This document shows positions 58,999 to 64,000 of a stretch of 64,000 nucleotides of DNA, piece after piece. The stretch lies in NCBI RefSeq assembly GCF_900102035.1, contig NZ_LT629689.1, positions 4,014,001 to 4,078,000 of the forward strand, in the 5' to 3' direction. The notes under the pieces were generated by a model. The model saw nothing but the letters and a program-made list of their open reading frames with translations, did no database searches and was not told the origin of the DNA. Positions within the stretch are counted from its first letter, which is position 1. Each line of letters begins with the position of its first letter. The DNA comes from Pseudomonas extremaustralis. GTDB taxonomy: Bacteria; Pseudomonadota; Gammaproteobacteria; Pseudomonadales; Pseudomonadaceae. A program made the position numbers and the translations under genes.

Positions 58999-59446
58999 TG
59001 GCTATAACAACGGACCTCAAAAGCAAACGCACGCCTCACTGCCCCCCATACGGGAATTAACCTACACGACAACCGCCGTAACCCCACGGGCAATCCCGTG
59101 CGCCGCTGGATTCATCCCGCCAATCAGATGAAGCCAAGGCCCACTTGACGATGGGCCATCACCGCCCGGTATAAAAAAACAACACGCTTATTTCAATTCA
59201 AAATAAAACAAACATTCGTCACTCCTTATAAAGCATTCCAGGATTTATCCTATTTACCTTTCCACCTGAACCTCACTATCAACCTCTTCACTATAAATCA
59301 CTCATTTACCAACATTTTCCTACAGCATTCCGGCACGTAACTACTTTAAGCCCACAGGACAATTTTTATAATCTGCGCTCTTCTGATCGGCGTCTGTACG
59401 CGGACCTTTCTACAGTGAAGTCATAACGATAATGGAGCTGCATCCG
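58999..59446. other. AT-rich leader region before the HrpS-like gene
   Basis: About 450 bases with no gene seen on either strand. It has an inverted repeat GGCCCA/TGGGCC (59138-59157) without a T run, a long AT-rich stretch (59165-59380) and a perfect -10 hexamer TATAAT at 59367-59372 without a good -35 box. It is the junction between the T6SS array and the T3SS cluster. Confidence 0.6.
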
Positions 59447-60370
59447 ATGTCGGCCTTCGTCCACAGGGAACATGAAACAGAGATCTCACTCATCGAAGGC
59501 CCGGATATTGAACGCACACTTAACAGCACCGCCGCCCTGAACATTGACATTTTGTTGCTGGGTGAAACCGGCACGGGCAAGGATACGTTGGCTCAACGGG
59601 TTCATCGTTTATCGGGACGACGGGGTAACTTTGTGGCCGTCAATTGTGCGGCCATTCCTGAAAGCCTGGCCGAAAGTCAATTGTTCGGCGTGAACAGTGG
59701 TGCCTATACCGGCGCGATGCAATCTCGCGCCGGTTTTGTCGAGGCCGCTCACCTGGGCACCTTGTACCTGGACGAGATCGACAGCATGCCCTTGAGCTTG
59801 CAGGCCAAGCTGCTGCGCGTACTGGAGTCGCGCGGCGTGGAGCGTCTGGGTTCGACGCGGTTTATTCCGGTGGACATGCGCGTCATTGCGTCAGCCCAGC
59901 ACTCGCTGCACACGATGGTCGAGCACGGCACCTTCAGGCGCGACCTCTACTTTCGCCTCAATGTGGTCAACATCCAGCTGCCGGCCCTGCGAGAGCGGCG
60001 CGAGCGCATCATTCCGTTGTTCCTGGAAATGGTCCAGCAGGAAGCCAACCACTTCAACTGCACCGCCCCGCCCCCTTCCGGCGGGCTGCTGCAACAACTG
60101 TTGTGTCATTCGTGGCTGGGCAATGTGCGTGAACTACGGTCAACGGCCAAACGCTTCGTGCTCGGCCTGCCACCGCTCTCGACGCCCGGAAGCAGCCAAC
60201 AGGACAGCCTGATGAGCCTCAAGGAGCGGCTGCAACAGATAGAAAAAGCCCTGATTGAAGAAGCGCTGCACCGCCATCGGTACTGTGTAGACACCGCAGC
60301 CATTGAACTGGGCGTTGCAAAGCGCACGCTGTATTACAGGATGAAACAGCTGGACATATCGCTGGCATAA
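59447..60370 (+). CDS. hrpS: HrpS-like sigma-54 enhancer-binding protein
   Basis: Activator of type III secretion; in P. syringae HrpR and HrpS switch on hrpL with sigma-54. The 307-residue protein has no receiver domain. It has Walker A GETGTGKD (about 39-46), the sigma-54 contact loop GAYTGA (about 85-90), Walker B LYLDEID (about 106-112), and a C-terminal Fis-type helix-turn-helix (DTAAIELGVAKRTLYYRMKQL). The ATG at 59447 has GGAG 9 bases upstream; the ATG at 59432 has none. Only one such gene is present where P. syringae has hrpR and hrpS. Confidence 0.87.
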   Translation: MSAFVHREHETEISLIEGPDIERTLNSTAALNIDILLLGETGTGKDTLAQRVHRLSGRRGNFVAVNCAAIPESLAESQLFGVNSGAYTGAMQSRAGFVEAAHLGTLYLDEIDSMPLSLQAKLLRVLESRGVERLGSTRFIPVDMRVIASAQHSLHTMVEHGTFRRDLYFRLNVVNIQLPALRERRERIIPLFLEMVQQEANHFNCTAPPPSGGLLQQLLCHSWLGNVRELRSTAKRFVLGLPPLSTPGSSQQDSLMSLKERLQQIEKALIEEALHRHRYCVDTAAIELGVAKRTLYYRMKQLDISLA

Positions 60371-60418
60371 AAACGTTCACGATAAAACATATAGAAACAT
60401 TTGTACGCACAAACATCT

Positions 60419-60446
60419 GGAACGCTTTATCGGCATGTACCACAGA
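60419..60446 (+). promoter_or_regulatory. Putative hrp box (HrpL promoter)
   Basis: GGAACG, 15 bases, CCACAGA. It differs in one base from the GGAACC-N15/16-CCACNNA consensus for HrpL-type ECF sigma factors. It lies 100 bases before the hrpA-like gene. hrpL itself is not in the window. Confidence 0.7.
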
Positions 60447-60545
60447 GTCAAAGCCAGGTTAAAGCTGGAAAAACAGAGCTGACTATCAGCACGACTTAAC
60501 CCACGGCAAATGAACCAACTCTCAAATTGAAATTGGAGTCTTATC

Positions 60546-60746
60546 ATGTCTATTCAAGGTCTGTTTTCGGGTAACAACTCATACGGCTTGAATTCCGTAT
60601 CCAACAGCGGATTTGGAAGTGGAAGTTCCAGCAGCTCAAGCAGTCAGGTCAAACAAGCTGAAGCGGTCGCCGAAGAAGGTTTCCAGCAAACACTGGCCGC
60701 TCGCCGCATCACCAACAAGTATGCCGCTGCCAAAGAAATCCGATAA
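60546..60746 (+). CDS. hrpA: HrpA-like type III pilus/needle subunit
   Basis: Probable secreted subunit of the extracellular Hrp pilus. The 66-residue protein has a Gly/Asn/Ser-rich first half (a run of Ser at about 26-33) and an Ala/Gln-rich helical second half (QVKQAEAVAEEGFQQTLAAR). This fits pilins by size and pattern but has no clear sequence match, and it is shorter than P. syringae HrpA. The position (after a hrp box, before hrpB) is the main evidence. GGAG lies 8 bases upstream. Confidence 0.68.
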   Translation: MSIQGLFSGNNSYGLNSVSNSGFGSGSSSSSSSQVKQAEAVAEEGFQQTLAARRITNKYAAAKEIR

Positions 60747-60756
60747 CAACGTTCAC

Positions 60757-60780
60757 CTCCCCGGCTCATCGGCCGGGGAG
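60757..60780 (+). other. GC-rich stem-loop between hrpA and hrpB
   Basis: CTCCCCGGC and GCCGGGGAG form a perfect 9-bp stem with a 6-base loop, without a T run. It may protect the hrpA mRNA 3' end and partly limit readthrough so that the pilus subunit is made in excess. Confidence 0.6.
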
Positions 60781-60812
60781 CCTGCTTCAGTCACTTCCAT
60801 CGCAGGCCTTGT

Positions 60813-61175
60813 ATGCAGATAAAAGAATACGGCGCGCGCCCCCAGGCTGACGGTCTGGATGGCGCCTACAGCACGCGAGATTTTCCAGGCCCCAATACCG
60901 ATGCCACCTTTTTCAGGTCAATGCTGGAGCAGTCGGCACCGCCCCTCACGGCCACAGCGGGTGCATCGACGGTACTGAGCGACGTTTCGAGGCAGCTCAA
61001 GGCCTCGGAAAGCCGCCTTGCGCGAGCGCTGAAGTCTTCAAGCAAGGGCATCGAGATGGATCAATTCAAAGAATATCCACGGGAATTGTCCAATGCCGTG
61101 CTCACTTCGCAGTTGCTCGTCAAGAGCCTGGGCAAGGCAACCCAATGCATCGACAAACTCAGTAACCTGCAATAG
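60813..61175 (+). CDS. hrpB: Type III secretion inner rod protein HrpB (SctI)
   Basis: Rod/adaptor subunit that links the basal body and the pilus. The 120-residue protein has a disordered N-terminal half and a helical C-terminal half (EMDQFKEYPRELSNAVLTSQLLVKSLGKATQCIDKLSNLQ within the last 45 residues), the SctI pattern. It lies directly before hrcJ, with which its stop overlaps (TAG/GTG at 61175). Confidence 0.8.
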   Translation: MQIKEYGARPQADGLDGAYSTRDFPGPNTDATFFRSMLEQSAPPLTATAGASTVLSDVSRQLKASESRLARALKSSSKGIEMDQFKEYPRELSNAVLTSQLLVKSLGKATQCIDKLSNLQ

Positions 61176-61987
61176 TGAAGATGACTAACTTTCTGCCCGC
61201 TGCCTTGCTACTGGCCGTTACGTTGATGGTGAGCGGCTGCAGTGACCGCGTGGAACTTCATCGCCAACTCTCCGAGCAAGAAGCCAACGAAGTCATCGCC
61301 GAATTGGCGGACAAACACATACGCGCGCAGAAAATACCCGCCAAGGACGGTGTGGTCGTGGCGGTCAACGCGCAGGACATCGGGCGCGCCGTGCGCACGC
61401 TGGAGGCCGCCGGCCTGCCCCGCGTGGCCAGGACGACGCTGGGCGATACGTTTCGCAAGGAAGGGGTCATCTCCACCCCGCTGGAAGAACGCGCGCGCTA
61501 TATCTATGCCTTGTCCCAGGAGCTTGAGGCCACGCTGTCCAACATTGACGGCGTCATCGTTGCCCGCGTGCATGTGGTGCTGCCGGAGCGCATCGCACCG
61601 GGCGAGCCGGTCCAGCCCGCTTCCGCGTCGGTCTTCATCAAGCATGACCCGCGCCTGGACCCCGACAATATTCGCGCACGCGTACGCCGGATGGTGGCGA
61701 GCAGCATCCCCGGCATGACCACGGCAGTGGACAACCCGCAGAAACTCACGGTGATATTCGTGCCGGCCACCACGTATCAGGAGCAACAACGCCTGGTGTA
61801 TTTCGGCCCGTTCCTGGTGCCCAGTGACGAACTCGGTTTCTGGCGAAGCAGCGTGATCGTCGCCCTGCTCGGCCTGGTGTCAGCCGTGGTCGCGGGCCTG
61901 TTCCTGCACAATCGACGCCAACGTCTGGCGCACGGCTCGCCTGGCGCGGGCCAATTGCGCGGCACGGCCCATGACAACCAGGCCTGA
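61175..61987 (+). CDS. hrcJ: Type III secretion inner-membrane ring lipoprotein HrcJ (SctJ)
   Basis: Forms the inner MS-like ring of the injectisome. The 270-residue precursor has a lipoprotein signal with lipobox VSGC (Cys22). Typical SctJ sequence follows (LHRQLSEQEANEVIAELADK, DTFRKEGVISTPLEERARYIYALSQELE split over 90-125, GVIVARVHVVLPE, ASVFIKHDPRLD), and there is a C-terminal membrane helix (about 222-245) with a basic end. The start is the GTG overlapping the hrpB stop; ATG 61181 is the alternative. Confidence 0.95.
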   Translation: MKMTNFLPAALLLAVTLMVSGCSDRVELHRQLSEQEANEVIAELADKHIRAQKIPAKDGVVVAVNAQDIGRAVRTLEAAGLPRVARTTLGDTFRKEGVISTPLEERARYIYALSQELEATLSNIDGVIVARVHVVLPERIAPGEPVQPASASVFIKHDPRLDPDNIRARVRRMVASSIPGMTTAVDNPQKLTVIFVPATTYQEQQRLVYFGPFLVPSDELGFWRSSVIVALLGLVSAVVAGLFLHNRRQRLAHGSPGAGQLRGTAHDNQA

Positions 61988-61994
61988 TCCCCCC

Positions 61995-62543
61995 ATGAGC
62001 GAACACCTGGCCTGGGCGCAATGGTGGGCCTTCCCCTGGAAGTACGCCCACGACGACTGGAAAGGCGACAAGCACCCCGCGATCGACGCGTTTCATCACA
62101 ATGGATGCTCGGCGCCGGCCAGCCTCACGGGCATTGCGCCGTGCCTGCCGCCCGCGCCCCATCCCACCGTGCTGCGCCTGGCCCTGGCCTCGACGGAGCA
62201 ACTCAACCTGGCGCTGACGTTGGTTCACGACACCTTCAATCCAGAGGCCGCCGCGCCCCTGAGCGACAGCCATCACCTGTGGTGCATGCGTCTTTCCAAA
62301 GCGTTGCCACCGGCCATGCTGGCGCCCGATGCCGACCCGTTGCAACTGCTCCACAGCTGGGTGGACCCCACGACCTGGCAACGCCTTCGATTGCGCTTTC
62401 CCCGCGAGCGCGTGCGCCAGGTCGAGCAGCAAAATGTCTCGCTCGAAAACGGCAGCAGCCGACTGAATACCTTATGGCAAGCCGTCGTGTGGCGCGTGAC
62501 CACATTGGCAAGCGACCCCTTGCCACCGGACTCGAACGAGTAA
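61995..62543 (+). CDS. hrpD: Type III secretion protein HrpD (SctK-like)
   Basis: Probable sorting-platform component linking the ATPase complex to the C ring, by analogy with SctK. The 182-residue protein starts MSEHLAWAQWWAFPWKYAHDDW. It has a Trp- and His-rich composition and no membrane segment. Assignment rests mainly on the order hrcJ-hrpD-hrpE. An in-frame ATG at 61971 inside hrcJ is possible. Confidence 0.72.
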   Translation: MSEHLAWAQWWAFPWKYAHDDWKGDKHPAIDAFHHNGCSAPASLTGIAPCLPPAPHPTVLRLALASTEQLNLALTLVHDTFNPEAAAPLSDSHHLWCMRLSKALPPAMLAPDADPLQLLHSWVDPTTWQRLRLRFPRERVRQVEQQNVSLENGSSRLNTLWQAVVWRVTTLASDPLPPDSNE

Positions 62544-62554
62544 GGACACCCGCG

Positions 62555-63148
62555 ATGTTATGCCGACACACGATCGAATTGCCCAAGAACCTGTCTGAGG
62601 TGCGCGCGGGCTTGATCCCCCGCGAAGAACTCGCCGACTGGCAGCAAGCCAACCAACTCTTGAGCCGCGCCCAGGCCCAGGCCCAAGAGCGGCTCAGGCA
62701 GGCAGAGCAACAATGCCAAGCGCTGCGTGAACAGGCCTCGCTGGAAATCTGGCAGCGCGCGGATGCCCAGCTCCAACGCTGGGAACGCGAGCGCCAGGCA
62801 ATGCATGACAGCCTGGAACACTACGCGACCGCCATCACCCACCAGGCGATCCGCTCACTGCTGGACGAAACCGTCACCCCCCAACGACTGGCCGCCCTGC
62901 TCAAGCAATTGCTGGCGAGCCAGGTTCAGGAGATCGACGCGACGCTGCTCTGCCATCCCCAAGACCTGGAGGAGATCAGACGCTGCCTGGCCAATCACAA
63001 GGCCACGCTCTGGAGGCTCCACGCCGACGAAACGATCCCGCTCCAGACCCTGGTATTGACCACCGACGAGGGCGATTTCCGCATCAGTTGGCGCTCGATG
63101 CTCGACACGTTTTTCAATCAAGGCAAGGACTACTGGATAGACATCTGA
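62555..63148 (+). CDS. hrpE: Type III secretion stator protein HrpE (SctL)
   Basis: Regulates the T3SS ATPase HrcN. The 197-residue protein has a long charged, Gln/Arg-rich coiled-coil (about residues 25-85) typical of FliH/SctL, then a globular C-terminal part (LLDETVTPQRLAALLKQLLASQ, TLLCHPQDLEEIRRCL, FRISWRSMLDTFF). ATG 62555 has AAGGA upstream. The longer open frame back to 62021 reads through hrpD in another frame and is discounted. Confidence 0.85.
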   Translation: MLCRHTIELPKNLSEVRAGLIPREELADWQQANQLLSRAQAQAQERLRQAEQQCQALREQASLEIWQRADAQLQRWERERQAMHDSLEHYATAITHQAIRSLLDETVTPQRLAALLKQLLASQVQEIDATLLCHPQDLEEIRRCLANHKATLWRLHADETIPLQTLVLTTDEGDFRISWRSMLDTFFNQGKDYWIDI

Positions 63149-63220
63149 GCGAACGCCGCGCGCTTGGAATCACCCATCGTTTCATCCCTGTACATCCACA
63201 GAACATGAGAGGAACACCCC

Positions 63221-63439
63221 ATGGACTTTTACAAGGATCTGTCGCGTCAACTGCTGAACAACAGCACCACCGCCCACAAACGCTTTACCTCCAGTTCGGG
63301 AGAGGCCATGGAAAACAGTGAAGACGCTGACTACTTCTTCAACCTGGCCGTCAAGAGTTCAACCACGCAGATGGCGTATCTGGAACACAACCGCGTCAAC
63401 CATCTGTTGCTCAAAAGTGCCTTCGAGAGTTTTCAATAA
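63221..63439 (+). CDS. hrpF: Type III secretion protein HrpF
   Basis: Small acidic helical protein of 72 residues (MDFYKDLSRQLLNNSTTAHKRF...). P. syringae HrpF has about the same size and the same place between hrpE and hrpG, and is thought to act as a small co-chaperone for the pilus or for regulation; this role is by analogy. GAGGAACACCCC precedes the ATG. It ends one base before the hrpG start. Confidence 0.75.
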   Translation: MDFYKDLSRQLLNNSTTAHKRFTSSSGEAMENSEDADYFFNLAVKSSTTQMAYLEHNRVNHLLLKSAFESFQ

Positions 63440-63440
63440 C

Positions 63441-63833
63441 GTGCGCGGGTTGATCAGCGACTGGCTGAACAGCCGCCAAGCGCAACTGAGCGTGTTCGAA
63501 GGCGACGACGAAATCATCCTCAAGCATCAGGGCGACACCCTGTTGCTGGGGGCTCAACTGACGTCGACGCGCTCGGATAATCCGGTGCTGCAACGCTGGA
63601 TGCGCCTGGGGGCCGCCAGCCTCAATCACTTCCACGGCGCGCTGGCTCAGAAAGCCGACAGTGGCGCGCTATGGCTGATTCAAAGCGTGCGTGGCGGGCA
63701 GGGCGTAACCGATGTACTCGCTTGCCTCGAAGCCCTGCTCAACCAACGCGACACCTGGCGCGCCACCTTCGCGCGGCTCGCTCCCGCGACCGAACACCTC
63801 AAACCCACCTCGCTACGTTCACTGTCGTACTAA
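63441..63833 (+). CDS. hrpG: Type III secretion chaperone-like protein HrpG
   Basis: The 130-residue protein starts at the GTG one base after the hrpF stop (MRGLISDWLNSRQAQLSVFEGDDEIILKH). The first half is strand-rich, followed by helices (NPVLQRWMRLGAASLNHFHGALAQKAD), as in small T3SS chaperones. In P. syringae HrpG sits at this place and counteracts the negative regulator HrpV; hrpV is not in the window. The open frame upstream of 63441 is hrpF in another frame. Confidence 0.75.
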   Translation: MRGLISDWLNSRQAQLSVFEGDDEIILKHQGDTLLLGAQLTSTRSDNPVLQRWMRLGAASLNHFHGALAQKADSGALWLIQSVRGGQGVTDVLACLEALLNQRDTWRATFARLAPATEHLKPTSLRSLSY

Positions 63834-63847
63834 CCAGAGCACTGCCC

Positions 63848-64000
63848 ATGTATAACAAGACCCACAAGCGCAGCCGCTTGCGCCTCGATTCGCCTGGCCC
63901 TTCATCCCAACGCCCGCATTGGCGCAACCTGCTGCTGTTTTCCTGCCTGCTGATGCCCATGGGCAACACCCTGGCTGCCATCCCGGCCGAATGGAAAAAC
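63848..64000 (+). CDS. hrcC: Type III secretion secretin HrcC (SctC), N-terminal part
   Basis: Outer-membrane ring of the injectisome. Only 51 residues are present: a basic start (MYNKTHKRSRLRLDSPGPSS), a hydrophobic signal segment (NLLLFSCLLMPMGNTLA) and AIPAEWKN, the usual beginning of mature SctC proteins. The rest lies outside the window. Order after hrpG agrees with P. syringae. Confidence 0.85.
   Translation, partial: MYNKTHKRSRLRLDSPGPSSQRPHWRNLLLFSCLLMPMGNTLAAIPAEWKN

Noticed and set aside
59138..59157. Inverted repeat GGCCCA/TGGGCC as terminator of the immunity array
   Set aside because: The stem has only 6 bp with an 8-base loop, no T run follows directly, and it lies 140 bases after the last stop.
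62021..62554. N-terminal extension of HrpE by 178 residues
   Set aside because: The stretch overlaps hrpD in another frame and has no similarity to SctL; the ATG at 62555 has a good ribosome site and gives the normal length.

Overview
The window is a GC-rich chromosomal segment whose housekeeping gene order (ileS-ribF-murJ / rpsT, cysD-cysNC, algW, hemA-prfA-prmC-moeB-murI, lolB-ispE-tRNA-Gln-prs-rplY-pth-ychF), fused CysNC, AlgW and REP/REPIN palindromes point to a Pseudomonas of the P. fluorescens group. No rRNA, CRISPR array, transposase or integrase was seen.

Layout. 1-14.6 kb is core: the ileS start (partial), ribF, murJ, rpsT, slyD, a small DUF3565 protein, pta, an acyltransferase, a perfect REPIN, cysNC/cysD, a Nif3-family protein, algW, hemH and a TIGR01777 epimerase. 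14.7-24.5 kb is a light/photooxidative-stress block: a bacterial renalase with a Trp-rich small protein, then a nine-gene, mostly start/stop-overlapping operon (DUF523-DUF1722 protein, a LitR-like MerR regulator, phrB photolyase, NTF2-like, SDR, FAD oxidoreductase, DUF1365, Cfa-type methyltransferase, DUF2878). Three operators of the form TRTACM-N12-TGTACA lie in front of these two units. 24.5-37.4 kb returns to core genes (ykgJ-like, pagL, murI, moeB, prmC, prfA, hemA, a TPR lipoprotein, lolB, ispE, tRNA-Gln(TTG), prs, rplY, pth, ychF).

From 37.4 kb the window is accessory. 37.4-47.3 kb is a complete mhp pathway (mhpR divergent from mhpA-B-C-D-F-E, then an MhpT-like MFS transporter and an OprD-family porin). 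It turns 3-(3-hydroxyphenyl)propionate into central metabolites. A 17-bp palindromic operator and four AAnAAnAA (Hfq/Crc-type) leader motifs suggest induction by substrate and repression by preferred carbon sources. 47.7-59.0 kb is an orphan type VI secretion island: hcp, vgrG, a DUF4123 adaptor, and a 1157-residue effector with a MIX-type motif and several membrane segments. It is followed by four alternating copies of the effector C-terminal tip and a four-helix membrane protein that is probably the immunity protein. The tips are nearly identical while the putative immunity proteins are mosaic and divergent. This array is the most unusual structure in the window.

59.4-64.0 kb is the left arm of an Hrp-type type III secretion cluster: one HrpS-like sigma-54 activator, a hrp box, a short Ser-rich HrpA-like protein, hrpB, hrcJ, hrpD, hrpE, hrpF, hrpG and the beginning of hrcC, which runs off the end. 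The order is that of the P. syringae hrpC-side operon, but only one activator gene precedes it here and no harpin gene sits between hrpA and hrpB.
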